Shown: positions 18,862 to 30,000 of the stretch, in pieces
Layout: each line of letters begins with the position of its first letter
How positions within the stretch are numbered: the first letter of the stretch is position 1
Source: Lachnospiraceae bacterium
GTDB lineage: Bacteria; Bacillota; Clostridia; Lachnospirales; Lachnospiraceae
Direction: 5' to 3'
DNA: 32,802 bases
Assembly: GCA_016282435.1 (NCBI GenBank)
Contig: JAEEKN010000153.1
Span: 1-32,802, forward strand
The notes under the pieces: model-generated
Seen by the model: the letters and a program-made list of their open reading frames with translations, nothing else
The model's database searches: none
What the model was told of the DNA's origin: nothing
Made by a program: the position numbers and the translations under genes

Positions 18862-21384
18862 ATGGATAAAAAGCGGTTTTTGGGCAAAGCATTGGGAATG
18901 TTGTGTGCTTTTGCTGCTTTTGTATTTTTAACCGGCACCTTGGGTGTAAGGGCAGATAATTCGGTCACCATAGCCGAGATAAATTATCAGGCAAGTTATA
19001 TAAAGGTTCAGCTAAACTCAGGAGATACCGTGCTTCAGATATCCGATGGGAAGCAGAAGAAGTGGGAGACAGTAGTCGCTGAGCCCGAGGGCGGTATAGT
19101 GACTATGGATATTTCATGGATTTCCGTTACAAAGGATTATATCCTCTCATTACGAGGGGATTCCAGCACTACTCCCGTAAAGATCACCATACCAAAGCAG
19201 GACAAGAATTTTAAGGCGACATACTCGCCCCTGGACGGAATAAAGTTTACCGGAGATAACGGTGCGGATATAGAATGGAAGAAAAAAGACGGAGCAACAT
19301 GGAAGAGATATCCCAAGGAAAATCCTGCTTCATTCAATAACAAGATAGAGGGAATGATCAATAAGGGTGCCACGCTCATGTTCAGAACCGTAGGTGTAAA
19401 CGGCAGCGGAACCAACGCCGGAACACGTCCCAGCAAAGAAGTCGGCGTGACTATAAAGGCGAAAACTGCAGCACCCACTGTAAAAATCGACGAATCAAAG
19501 ATGAGCATTCCGTTCAAGAAGAATACAGAATACAGAGTCTGCGATGAAAACGGTAATGTACAGCCCGGTACCAACTGGATCAATCCGGGTGCGGATGAGG
19601 ACAAGGCTTTATCGGAGATAGCTTCAGCGGCTATGGTTAACGAGACTACAGGAGAAGCCGGAAAAGATGTATTTTTCCAGTTTAGATTAGCAAAGACAGC
19701 TACTACTCAGGTATCAAAGATAGCCACTGTAAAGATACCCGGACAGAAGCCGATGACAGATGCCGAGAAGAACGGCATAAAATTAAAATATGACAGTACA
19801 TCTACATTGCAGCTTACGATAGAGTCGGCATCTTCAAAAGAAGTTTTTGAATATTGCATCATAACTCATAAGGATCAGCTTGACGGTAAGACCATAGACG
19901 GATTAAAGAGCCTCACCTGGAATGGGGTAACTGATGGAAAAGCCATCACCATAAACAAGACACAGGCAGACGAGGGAAGCCTGATCTATGTGAGAAAAAA
20001 GGCAAAGGGTAAGCAGGGAGAAGACGGATACGAGCTGCCTTCACCCAGTATCAAGATTGCTGAAGTTAAGTATCCTAAGGAGCTGAGTACACTTTCTACC
20101 GATATCGAGTGGAACCAGATTATAGCAGGTGTCGTAAGACCGAATAATTCGGGTTCAGAGGTGGTATTCAGAGCCTACAGTTCTATAGAAGAACCTGTAA
20201 GTGCTATAAAGTTTATGTCTTATCCCACTCCGAGCGGTAATGGTATAGAACTGGCGTCGACAGAGTTTGAGTCAACGGTAAGAGCTCTCACTGAGGGTGA
20301 AAAGGACAGTTTGAAGTTCACCGAAGAGGAGAAGAAAGATTATAATTATATCGTAGAAACTAAGATAAAGGATACTACGAAGCTTGAAGCTTCCATGGGC
20401 CGTACTGCGAAAGAGTATTACATATATTATAAGCAGGGAACCCAGTCAGAGTATAAGGAAAGCTCGGCAGCAGCGGGTGGATTTGCATTATACATTCATC
20501 CTTCGTCTGTCATAAGCAACCCTACCGAAACTGATGAGATAAATAATACTGAAGCTCAAAAGACAGTAAAGGTAACCGGAGATCAGGGTAAGTATGAGAC
20601 CCAGTTCACCAGAGTATATAACTCAAATAAGTTGTATACCGGATCTAACGATCCGTCAAAGTGCGATCCTCATGTGTTCAGCTTCGTAGTAGAACTCGGT
20701 GTGAATAACACTTTGGTTAGCGAAGAACAGGGTACTGTAACGGATGTGCCCAGAGATATAGAAAAGATAGTATACGACGGCATTACCTATGAAAAGGGTT
20801 CGGCATTTGGACCGGGCAAGGCGTTCGTAGTTAACAAATGGCCTTATAAAGAAAATGAAAAGGATAAACTTAAGCTTATAGTAACCGTTGATACACATCA
20901 GATAGAACAGAACTCTTCGATAATACCCAAGGATGAATTAAAGTCCATGGATATCTATCTGACCGGCGGAGAAGTGATAAAGGATCAGATCAAGCTCGAA
21001 TTTATAAAGACGGCTTATGTAGTGGCAAAAGATGGGGACACCACTCCTTCAAACCAGTCGGAATACATCTTTGATGAGATAGATACCACTTCGTCAACAG
21101 ATGATACTTTTGCTGAAATTTATGTATATGTAAAACCTACACAGACAAGTGAAGAGCTGTCGATCACTTCGGTACAGATGGATGGACATTCGGTATGCAA
21201 AAAGCTGTCGAGAAACGGTAATTATTTTAAGGTGACTCTTTCTAAGACCCTGTTAAATAATGTTATAAAGACAATGGCAGCGGGAGTTACCCAAACAGAA
21301 TATATAAAATTTGTATTTGATAACGGTTTTGAATTAAACGAAGGATACAAGATTGTGATCAATAAGCAGGCCGTTACACCATAA
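18862..21384 (+). CDS. Large secreted protein of unknown function (840 aa), paralogue of the next gene
   Basis: Signal peptide ...FLTGTLGVRA; SD aggaggcagg; N-terminal module aligns with the 21421 protein. Confidence 0.85.
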   Translation: MDKKRFLGKALGMLCAFAAFVFLTGTLGVRADNSVTIAEINYQASYIKVQLNSGDTVLQISDGKQKKWETVVAEPEGGIVTMDISWISVTKDYILSLRGDSSTTPVKITIPKQDKNFKATYSPLDGIKFTGDNGADIEWKKKDGATWKRYPKENPASFNNKIEGMINKGATLMFRTVGVNGSGTNAGTRPSKEVGVTIKAKTAAPTVKIDESKMSIPFKKNTEYRVCDENGNVQPGTNWINPGADEDKALSEIASAAMVNETTGEAGKDVFFQFRLAKTATTQVSKIATVKIPGQKPMTDAEKNGIKLKYDSTSTLQLTIESASSKEVFEYCIITHKDQLDGKTIDGLKSLTWNGVTDGKAITINKTQADEGSLIYVRKKAKGKQGEDGYELPSPSIKIAEVKYPKELSTLSTDIEWNQIIAGVVRPNNSGSEVVFRAYSSIEEPVSAIKFMSYPTPSGNGIELASTEFESTVRALTEGEKDSLKFTEEEKKDYNYIVETKIKDTTKLEASMGRTAKEYYIYYKQGTQSEYKESSAAAGGFALYIHPSSVISNPTETDEINNTEAQKTVKVTGDQGKYETQFTRVYNSNKLYTGSNDPSKCDPHVFSFVVELGVNNTLVSEEQGTVTDVPRDIEKIVYDGITYEKGSAFGPGKAFVVNKWPYKENEKDKLKLIVTVDTHQIEQNSSIIPKDELKSMDIYLTGGEVIKDQIKLEFIKTAYVVAKDGDTTPSNQSEYIFDEIDTTSSTDDTFAEIYVYVKPTQTSEELSITSVQMDGHSVCKKLSRNGNYFKVTLSKTLLNNVIKTMAAGVTQTEYIKFVFDNGFELNEGYKIVINKQAVTP

Positions 21385-21420
21385 TCTTTACTGTAAAAAA
21401 CATAGGAGGGACATAGAGCA

Positions 21421-22707
21421 ATGAAGAATAGAGAGATAAGTAAATTATTCAGATATGTTCTGGTATTGTGTGCAGCTCTTATATCCTGTATGGTTCTTAC
21501 GGGAAACACCGGGATCAAAGCAGCGGACCCTGCGGCTCAACGTGTGTCGATCGGCGATGTTGACTATGACGGCCTGACCTTAAAGTTATATAAGAATGGC
21601 AACAAAATCCTGTACTTCTCGGCAGATGAGAAAAAAACATGGACCGAGGTCGAAGGAGAGAGCGGTAAAGATGATAAAAACCGCGACTACATCGAGATGG
21701 ATTTTTCATGGGTGAACTCGAAAAAAGATATTACAGTATCTTTCAAAGGCGATGTTGAGACTACCGAACTTGATGTAACATTTCCTAAAATGAACACTAC
21801 ATTTAAGCCTGTCTTAAACAAAGGTACCATAGATATCGAATTCTCGGGTGTTGACAATGCCACTGCTTTTATGTGGAGAAAAGCGTCTGATTATAACTGG
21901 ACAACAGTAACTTTGAATAAAAGCGATGCGGCCTATGCGGCATTTTTAAAGAAACTTAACGAATTCCGTTTCAAAGGTTGCAAGATAGTGCTTAGAACCG
22001 CACAGGTGGTAGGAACCGATGCAGATAACATGGGTCAGAGAATGAGCAAAGAAGTCACTGTTTCTATCCCTAAGATGGCAAATGCTCCGACCATCAAGGT
22101 AAATGTCAAGAAGTTGACATTAAATACCAAAGAGTCGCAGGAATACTACGATGAGGCCAAAGGCGAATGGGTACAGTGCCGGAAGAACATGCTGGTATCC
22201 GATATAGCTCCGAAGACCATGTATGCCGGAAGCACTGAAGGTAAAAGTGTCAGCATAAAAATCAGGACTGCAGCTACAGAAAAGAAGGGATATTCAAAGA
22301 CCTTCATACTGATGATACCCGGTCAGACAAAGGCACCCGATTTTACGGACGGCGGTCATGTAAAAGCAGCATTTGATAATACCGACCTGCTTATTACATT
22401 TATGAAAGCATCTGCTACCGCTCCTATAGAATACTGTATAGTAAAAGAAGGAGAGACTTTTGACCAGGCAACCGCAAAATGGAAGACTGTGAAAAAGGCG
22501 GGCAAGGTCGTAAAACTCAATGAGAAAACCGCTCCTGCCGGAAGTAAGATTTATATCAGGTTTGCCGGCACTACTGCTAATGAAAAGAAGAACATTGCAC
22601 TTGCACTTCCTTCTTACTATTCCGAATATACCGTCGGAACATATCCTGTAAAGCAGGAGGAAAAGAAGACCGAGAAAAGCAAGAGTGAAACCACAAAGAA
22701 AAGCTAA
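21421..22707 (+). CDS. Secreted protein of unknown function (428 aa) with Lys-rich C-terminus
   Basis: Signal peptide ...MVLTGNTGIKA; SD aggaggg; tail KQEEKKTEKSKSETTKKS. Confidence 0.85.
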   Translation: MKNREISKLFRYVLVLCAALISCMVLTGNTGIKAADPAAQRVSIGDVDYDGLTLKLYKNGNKILYFSADEKKTWTEVEGESGKDDKNRDYIEMDFSWVNSKKDITVSFKGDVETTELDVTFPKMNTTFKPVLNKGTIDIEFSGVDNATAFMWRKASDYNWTTVTLNKSDAAYAAFLKKLNEFRFKGCKIVLRTAQVVGTDADNMGQRMSKEVTVSIPKMANAPTIKVNVKKLTLNTKESQEYYDEAKGEWVQCRKNMLVSDIAPKTMYAGSTEGKSVSIKIRTAATEKKGYSKTFILMIPGQTKAPDFTDGGHVKAAFDNTDLLITFMKASATAPIEYCIVKEGETFDQATAKWKTVKKAGKVVKLNEKTAPAGSKIYIRFAGTTANEKKNIALALPSYYSEYTVGTYPVKQEEKKTEKSKSETTKKS

Positions 22708-22733
22708 AGTTTCATAAAGACTAAAGATAAAAA

Positions 22734-22769
22734 AATTCCCGGGCCGTGTGGTCCGGGAATTAAGTTTTT
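22734..22769. terminator. Intrinsic terminator between convergent genes
   Basis: aattcccgg-gccgtgtggt-ccgggaatt, A-run 5' and aagttttta 3'. Confidence 0.85.
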
Positions 22770-22773
22770 AAGA

Positions 22774-23049
22774 TTAGTTGAATGCATCCTTTATATCTTC
22801 AGCGGCATCCTCAACAGCTTCCTTAGCGTCATCGAGAGCGTCCTTTGCATCGTCGGGATTGATCTTGATGTACTCGGGGGAGTTCTCATCCTCTTCCTCG
22901 TCATCATCCAAGTCGAAATCGTCGATATCATCATCGAAATCGTCATCCTCGGTATCCTTGCCAACAAACTTCTTGTATGCGCAATAAGCACCGAATCCGG
23001 CAGCAGCAACTCCGGCAACACCTACAACAAACTTTAAAAACTTTTTCAT
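22774..23049 (-). CDS. Small single-pass membrane protein with Asp/Glu-rich tail
   Basis: MKKFLKFVVGVAGVAAAGFGAYCAYKKF then DTEDDDFDDDIDDFDLDDDEEEDE; SD aaaggaga before ATG at 23049. Confidence 0.8.
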   Translation of the reverse strand: MKKFLKFVVGVAGVAAAGFGAYCAYKKFVGKDTEDDDFDDDIDDFDLDDDEEEDENSPEYIKINPDDAKDALDDAKEAVEDAAEDIKDAFN

Positions 23050-23158
23050 TAGTATTCTCCTTTCAAATAACCCCACATTACTTCATGGGAATCTCATCAT
23101 TCTCTATTATATGATGTATTTCGCAAAAAGTAAAGTTAAAAATTTATGAAACAATATT

Positions 23159-25564
23159 TTATTCAACTTTTTTTAATTTTGCAAAAGAAGCCAGCATTTT
23201 CTTGGTACCTGCGGGGAAATCTACCGTCACCTCAAAGTCAGAAGATCCTTTTTCGATGTTTTTTACGGTACCCACACCAAATTTGATGTGTTTTACCTTG
23301 TCGCCCACGGTGTATCCCAGTTCACCTTCGGTAGAAGCTATGGCGTTGATGCCTTTGGAAGGAAGAGAAGCGTAAGGGTTGTCGTTCAGTGTGATATTGT
23401 TTTTCTTGTATCCGGCATCTTTTTCACGGTATGCACGGCTGTGTTCGGATGTCTCTTTGGGTTTGTTTGTCTCCATATTGTTATATCCGGAAAACTTGCT
23501 TACGTTCCGGTTCCTTTCTATAAAATTTTTGAAGCTGGTATTGCCGCTTAATGTATTGGTCCTTCCGATATCACCTTTTTTGGTCAGAAGGTGTCTCGGA
23601 ATCTCCTTGACAAATCGTGAGATTGAATTGAATGCCATGTTACCGTGCATCATTCTAGTGGTGGCGGCACTGAGGTAAAGCCGTTTTCTCGCACGAGTGA
23701 TGCCTACGTAGCAGAGCCTTCGTTCCTCGGCTATTTCTTCTTCGGGGTCATCAGCATTTAGTGACATAGAACCCGGGAATACATTTTCTTCCATGCCGAC
23801 CAGGAAAACATTATCGAATTCCAGGCCTTTTGCCGAATGGATGGTCATGAGTACGACCATGTCGGTATTTTCAGAATAACTGTCGATATCCCCGACAAGC
23901 GCCACATCCTCCAGGAAACCGGAGAGCGAAGACGGTTCATCACCGTTTTCTGATGCTGCTTCATATTCAGCCAGTTTGTTTACAAGTTCGCCGATATTCT
24001 CTTTACGGTCCTCTATTTTTTCGTCGGAATCGTCGTCTTCCAGATACTCGAAATATTCAATATCCTCTATCAGTTCGTTTAACAGGTCGACCAGTGAGGA
24101 AGTATTTTGGAGCTTGTTCTTATAGGCTTCGATGAGACTGACGAATTTGGTGATGCCACCGACCGCACGTCCGACACCGAGGCTTTTCTGAAGGAAGGGA
24201 TCCTCGCTTATTCTTAACAGCACATCGTAGAGACTCTGCTCATTGTCTTCGGCGTAGTTTGACAGCTTTTCTATACTTGTGGCACCGATGCTTCTTTTGG
24301 GTACATTCAGTATTCTTCTTACAGAGATATCGTCGCTGTGAGAGGCTATCACCCTCAGGTATGCCAGCATGTCTTTTATTTCTTTTCTCTGATAGAAATT
24401 GATGCTGCCTATGATCCTGTAGGGAATGTTGCGGAGTACCAGACGCTCTTCAAACATACGGGACTGGGCGTTGGTACGGTAAAGAATTGCAAAATCCTTG
24501 TACTCTGCATTCCCTTCGCGCACTTCCGAATATATGGTGTTTATGATATCGGCAGCTTCGTCCCTGTCACTCGGATAGCATGTGAAGGAGACGGGAGTGC
24601 CCTGCTCGTTGTCTGTCCAGAGGGTTTTGTCCTTGCGGGCTCTGTTGTTATGGATGACTTCGTTGGCTGTGTCGAGTATGGCTTTTGTTGAACGGTAGTT
24701 CTGCTCCAGCCTTATGACTTTGGCGTCGGGGTAGTTTTCTTCAAAATCAAGGATATTCCTGATATTTGCACCTCTGAACTTGTATATGGACTGATCGTCA
24801 TCACCTACGACACACAGGTTATGCTCGATATCCCCGTATTCGTTTGTATGTTCTGCCAGAAGCCTTATAAGCTCAAACTGAGCGGTGTTGGTATCCTGAT
24901 ACTCGTCAACCAGTATGAAACGGAACCTGTTCCTGTAGTATTCCAAAGTCTCGGGAGAAATCCTGAAAAGCTGTACCGTTTTCATTATCAGGTCATCAAA
25001 ATCGAGAGCGTTGTTGGCTTTCAGTCTCTTCTGATATTCATTGTAGGCTTTACCGTACAGGAGATAGTCGTGGTCTCCGCCTGCCCGTTCTATGAACATA
25101 TCGGGATCTATCAATTCGTCTTTTGCGCTTGATATAACATTCAGGAAGGTCTTATCCTTATACTTTTTCGGATCAAGGTTCATTCCTTTTATGATATCCT
25201 TCATCAGGGACTTCTGGTCGTCTCTGTCATATATTATGAAATCACGGTCAAACCCGAGCTTTTCTATAAAACGCCGCAGTATTTTTACGCAGGTGGAATG
25301 GAATGTGCTGGCCCACACGTTTTCGGAACCGGCTCCGACGATGTTGCCTATTCGTTCTTTCATCTCGCCGGCAGCTTTATTTGTGAAAGTTACGGCAAGT
25401 ATCTGGTAAGGGTTTACGCCGCATTCCGATATCAGATAAGCTATACGGTGGGTAAGAACCCTGGTCTTGCCTGAACCGGCGCCTGCCAAGATCAGCAGGG
25501 GACCGTTTACATACTGTACCGCTTCGGCCTGCATATCGTTCAGACCGTCCAATATATTACTCAT
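23159..25564 (-). CDS. pcrA: UvrD/PcrA-family ATP-dependent DNA helicase
   Basis: LNDMQAEAVQYVNGPLLILAGAGSGKTRVLTHRIAYLI, VDEYQDTNTAQFELI, VVGDDDQSIYKFRGA, QNYRST, TIHSAKGLEF, C-term HIKFGVGTVKNIEKG. Confidence 0.96.
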   Translation of the reverse strand: MSNILDGLNDMQAEAVQYVNGPLLILAGAGSGKTRVLTHRIAYLISECGVNPYQILAVTFTNKAAGEMKERIGNIVGAGSENVWASTFHSTCVKILRRFIEKLGFDRDFIIYDRDDQKSLMKDIIKGMNLDPKKYKDKTFLNVISSAKDELIDPDMFIERAGGDHDYLLYGKAYNEYQKRLKANNALDFDDLIMKTVQLFRISPETLEYYRNRFRFILVDEYQDTNTAQFELIRLLAEHTNEYGDIEHNLCVVGDDDQSIYKFRGANIRNILDFEENYPDAKVIRLEQNYRSTKAILDTANEVIHNNRARKDKTLWTDNEQGTPVSFTCYPSDRDEAADIINTIYSEVREGNAEYKDFAILYRTNAQSRMFEERLVLRNIPYRIIGSINFYQRKEIKDMLAYLRVIASHSDDISVRRILNVPKRSIGATSIEKLSNYAEDNEQSLYDVLLRISEDPFLQKSLGVGRAVGGITKFVSLIEAYKNKLQNTSSLVDLLNELIEDIEYFEYLEDDDSDEKIEDRKENIGELVNKLAEYEAASENGDEPSSLSGFLEDVALVGDIDSYSENTDMVVLMTIHSAKGLEFDNVFLVGMEENVFPGSMSLNADDPEEEIAEERRLCYVGITRARKRLYLSAATTRMMHGNMAFNSISRFVKEIPRHLLTKKGDIGRTNTLSGNTSFKNFIERNRNVSKFSGYNNMETNKPKETSEHSRAYREKDAGYKKNNITLNDNPYASLPSKGINAIASTEGELGYTVGDKVKHIKFGVGTVKNIEKGSSDFEVTVDFPAGTKKMLASFAKLKKVE

Positions 25565-25841
25565 ATATTAAGTGTTCTCCTCAAAAACTTAGCACTGTTT
25601 ATTGTAAAAAAGGTTGATAATTGTATATATTCCCGAAAAATAAGTACAAAAAAGGGAGGGACAGTTAAAACGGCTGTCCACTCACCGTACTCATAATACA
25701 CTTTTTTACTGTTTTTGTCAAATTATTTTAAAAAATACTGGAAATTTACGAAAAAGTATGATAAACTATATCTTGTCAGATTCATACCATATGTTATGCG
25801 TGTTGAATCATAAATTAACGTTTCGAAAGGATGTGGAGATT

Positions 25842-26168
25842 ATGTTTAAGTGCAAGGAGTTTACAGACAAGTCCAAGAAGAAGATCGGCGACCTGATCTC
25901 TGAATCAAAGATCGGCGAGATCCTGAAGAAGAAGGAAGATGAGAAGCTTGAGAAGAAAAAGAATAAAGCCATCATCGTTCTCTGCGTTATCGCAGCAGTA
26001 GCAGCAGTAGCTGTTATCGTTTACTTCATCTACAAACTCGTAAAGCCCGATTATCTTAAGGACTATGAGGAAGACGATGATTTTGATGATTTTGAGGACA
26101 TTGACGATCTGGATGATTTCGATGACCTTGATACAGATGAGAAGAAAGAGGAGTCCGCAGAGAGCTGA
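25842..26168 (+). CDS. Small single-pass membrane protein with Asp/Glu-rich tail
   Basis: MFKCKEFTDKSKKKIGDLI...IIVLCVIAAVAAVAVIVYFIYKL...EEDDDFDDFEDIDDLDDFDDLDTDEKKEE; ATG 25842 preceded by ggagat; listed start 25758 is upstream without SD. Confidence 0.8.
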   Translation: MFKCKEFTDKSKKKIGDLISESKIGEILKKKEDEKLEKKKNKAIIVLCVIAAVAAVAVIVYFIYKLVKPDYLKDYEEDDDFDDFEDIDDLDDFDDLDTDEKKEESAES

Positions 26169-26192
26169 TACTCGAAGCGAGAGGTGATATAA

Positions 26193-26915
26193 ATGGCCGG
26201 ATCAGGAGAGAAGAATATTAGTCAGGCTATGACTAAGAGTTTGAAACAGATGCTGCATGAAGATAATGCGTATATGGTTTCTATCTTGAAGAAGATGAAG
26301 TCCACGACGTATGTGCAGCCCGGAGAGGTGCCGAATATCGATCTGTATATGGATCAGGTTACCAAATTTATGGATGAGCATCTTGAGAGCTCGAAGCGAC
26401 GCAGCGATGACAAGCTTCTCACCAAGACCATGATCAACAACTACACCAAGAATAACCTTCTCCCTTCTCCAAACAAGAAGAAGTATACGAAAGACCATAT
26501 GTATACGATGCTTTTCATATACTATCTGAAAAACGTTATGCCGATGGATGATACCCAGAGTGTTCTTCAGCCTCTGACCGATATGTTTTTCGGCGAAAAC
26601 GGTTCGATAGATATGGAAGCCATATATAGCGAGATATTCGATATAGAATATGGTCAGTCGTATTCGATCACCAGAGATGTTGTCAGGAAGTACAACAAAT
26701 CAAAGGAAAGCTTCTCGGAAGTCGAGGACGTAAAGGAGAGGGATTTCCTTCAGGCCTTCACTTTTATAGCGATGCTGTGTTTCGATGTATATATGAAGAA
26801 GACCATGATCGAGAAGATCATAGACGATAACTTCTCTATTTCGTCGGGCAAAAACAGTGAATCCTGTGAAAAGGAACAGGAAAGCAAACCCTCTGGTAAA
26901 TCAAAAAAGAAATAA
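26193..26915 (+). CDS. DUF1836-like protein
   Basis: LLTKTMINNYTKNNLLPSPNKKKYTKDHMYTMLFIYYLKNVMPMDDTQ matches the DUF1836 core as remembered; SD gagaggtgat. Confidence 0.8.
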   Translation: MAGSGEKNISQAMTKSLKQMLHEDNAYMVSILKKMKSTTYVQPGEVPNIDLYMDQVTKFMDEHLESSKRRSDDKLLTKTMINNYTKNNLLPSPNKKKYTKDHMYTMLFIYYLKNVMPMDDTQSVLQPLTDMFFGENGSIDMEAIYSEIFDIEYGQSYSITRDVVRKYNKSKESFSEVEDVKERDFLQAFTFIAMLCFDVYMKKTMIEKIIDDNFSISSGKNSESCEKEQESKPSGKSKKK

Positions 26916-26979
26916 GCGGAAACTGTAAAGTTTTTCGTAATATTTACCGATAATATAATTGGTGAATTGTAAGCAAACG

Positions 26980-27018
26980 GGTTTACTGTGCTTTAAAGCA
27001 CCGTAAACCTTTGTTTTT
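26980..27018 (+). terminator. Intrinsic terminator directly upstream of the Ig-like gene SD
   Basis: ggtttac-t-gtgctttaaagcac-c-gtaaacc followed by tttgttttt. Confidence 0.85.
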
Positions 27019-27036
27019 ATATATGAGAGGTATACT

Positions 27037-30000
27037 ATGAGGAAAAGATTAAGTAAAATAATAATATTCCTATCTCTGGCGGTATTAATTTCCGCATCGT
27101 TTGGCATATACAGAGCTACGGCTGCCGATGAGTATACATTTACGTTTTATCTGGGCGGTGACAAGGATGTTGAGAACGGCGGAGTTGTCAACTACTCACA
27201 GCTGAGTAAAAACATAGATGATGTCATCGACGGACTCGAAGACCAGACCATCAGACTTTTCCTCAGAAGTAATAATCCTCTGCCGGAAGGCATCACTGTT
27301 GACTGGGAAGTAGTAGACAGCAAGATTATTACCATAAAAGAAACGGATGCCGCTACCATGAGCTGTACCCTGAATATCATGGGTCCCGGATATTCAGGTC
27401 TGTTTGCGAATATTACCACACCCGATAAAAAGGTGTATTCTGCTTATTGTACTATATATGTACCTCTTGAATGGTCGGATAATGAAGCTACGAGGAACCT
27501 TGTAGCCAACAATATTTTTGCGAAGGATAATGCTGATAAATACGGTCTGATTTTTGCGCACGACGAGGATTCCGACAGCAAGAACAAGGTAAATAACTAT
27601 ACGGTTCAGCTGTATACTCCCGATTCCACCGATCATCCGAACCGTTACCATTACTTAAGAAAACTAAAATATATCACATACAGTTATAAGGAAGACAATC
27701 CGGATACTCCGGATGTCAACGAGTATGCATTACCCAGCGTTCCGAGTGATGTAACAGCAGAGGAACTCGGAAGCTGTGTGGCCGCTATCGAGTGGTTCAG
27801 TTCCAACACTGACGTAGCGGAAGTTGACTCAAAATCAGGTATAGTCACGGCTAAATCCGCCGGATTCACTACGATTACTGCAGCTACCACCACTTCGGAG
27901 AAAAATGACGATCCGAAGTCAGGTTCGATGATATCCTATGATGTAGTCGTAGTTCCCGAAGCCAGCGTCAGTGGCATAGAACCCAATAAACACTGTAGTA
28001 TAGAGGATCCCGAGGCCATAGCCAAAAACATGTCGGCTGTGACACTTATCACCAATGCACGTCTTGCAAATACCCTAGAATGGCGTGTGTTCAGAGGTGA
28101 CGTAATCTCGGCGAATACCGATATCACAAAGGACTTAAAAGACGATATCTCCGTAAGTGATACGGACGGAACGATGACCCTGAACAATCTGAAGGCCGGT
28201 GTATATACGATCACCGCAGTTCAGATAAAAAACAAGGAAAAGGCCACGACCACACCTACATATGATGTTGTGACCACAAATATCAATTTTATTTCCTATC
28301 ATGTTATCGTACCTATACAGTTCCCACCTTCGGATATAATACTGAGCTATTATAACCAGAACATTTACGATTCGTTTGACCTTCTCGCTAACTCGAATCT
28401 GCCACAGGGACTTTTCAGATTTACTTCCAAGGATACGAATATAGCCAAAGTAGGACCGGAGAACGGTATGATCGATGCGACCGGAGAAGGAACCACACAG
28501 GTGACCATCTCCTTGCAGGATCCCGATAAATTTAAAACACTGTACGGTTCCTATTATGATAAAGTAGATAAAGTAAATTATGACCTGAACGTAAAAGAAG
28601 ACAAGATAGTCAATGTCAGCGTTTTTGACGGTATAGCGATAAACTCCTCGAACGCCACCATGACACTGGGTTCCACTCTGCAGCTGTCTCTTACGGCACC
28701 GAGCCCCTATGAGGGTAAGGTTTACTGGGAGACCACCGACAAATCGATAGCATCGGTTGATGATTCGGGTCTGGTTACGGCAAACAAGGTCGGCGAAGCA
28801 GTTATCACCGCCAGAATAGTTGTAGGAAGCGGTGTATCGAAGAGAGCGCAGTGTAAGGTAAAAGTAGTTACCACCATCAATTCCATAAAGCTGGTGGCAA
28901 ATTCAGACGTGGTATCGGTGGATGAAAACCTCACCATCACAGCAGAGATCACGCCCAAGCTGAATGATGTGGCACTCAAGTGGACATCTTCGGATATGAA
29001 GGTAGCTACCATAGTAGATCAGAGTGCGCTTTCCGTAACCATCAAAGGTCTGAAACAGGGTACTACGGTCATCACAGCTGTCAACCCCGATAACGGTGTG
29101 GTCGGAACCATGATGATAAAGGTTACATCCGCCATAGAGAAGATAGAACTGTCTGACACGGAAGTAGTCATATCGAAATCCGCGGGATTTTATCAGCTGT
29201 ACGCAAAATGTACACCGGAACTCCCCGAAAATGAGAAGCTTACCTGGACCAGTACGGATACTAAAGTCATAACCGTAGATCAGAATGGTAAAGTATCCAT
29301 AGTAAAACCCGGTAATGCTATTATAAACGTAGTAACAGAAAACGGTAAGATGGCCACATGTAAGTTCACCATACTTCAGGGTATGGAGGCTATCCAGCTC
29401 GATGAGACAAACCTTGTCATGTATGTCGGTGATACATACAGAATGACATATACGGTAAAGCCTGCCACGACGTCGGACCCGACTCTTAAGTGGACCAGTA
29501 ACGATCCAAAGATTGTTACTGTTGACAACACGGGATTCTTTACCGCGAAGAATACGGGTTCAACCATAGTTACCGTTCAGGCGATGGACGGATCGGGTAT
29601 ATTTACCACGTGTACGGTTACCGTATACAGGAATGCATCGGATATCAAGGTCGATGTTACCTCACTGACTTTGAATGTAGGAGAGTCATATCAGCTGAAT
29701 GCTATCCCGAATCCTGCGGATTCCACGGATACACTTTTGTATGAATCAAGTAATACCAAAGTAGCGACAGTATCTGTTACAGGTAAGATCACTGCAAAGA
29801 GCAAGGGAAGCTGTATCGTGTTTGTCAGAACCGATGCCGGAGCTTCAAACTATGTAAATGTTACTGTCACCCAGCAGGTTACGGGCATAAAGGTCACGCC
29901 TGCCAGTGCCGAGATCTATGTCGGGGAATCCATGGAACTGACCGTGGATATCACGCCGAAAAATGCATCGGACAAAGAGGTGACGTGGGTAAGTAATGAT

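Noticed and set aside
22791-23021. Alternative - strand frame with many DDE-tail derived codons
   Set aside because: Out-of-frame reading of the acidic-tail gene; no SD, biased composition.
25640-25690. ggacag...ctgtcc hairpin between pcrA and the 25842 gene
   Set aside because: Only a 6-bp stem; too weak to call a terminator or operator.
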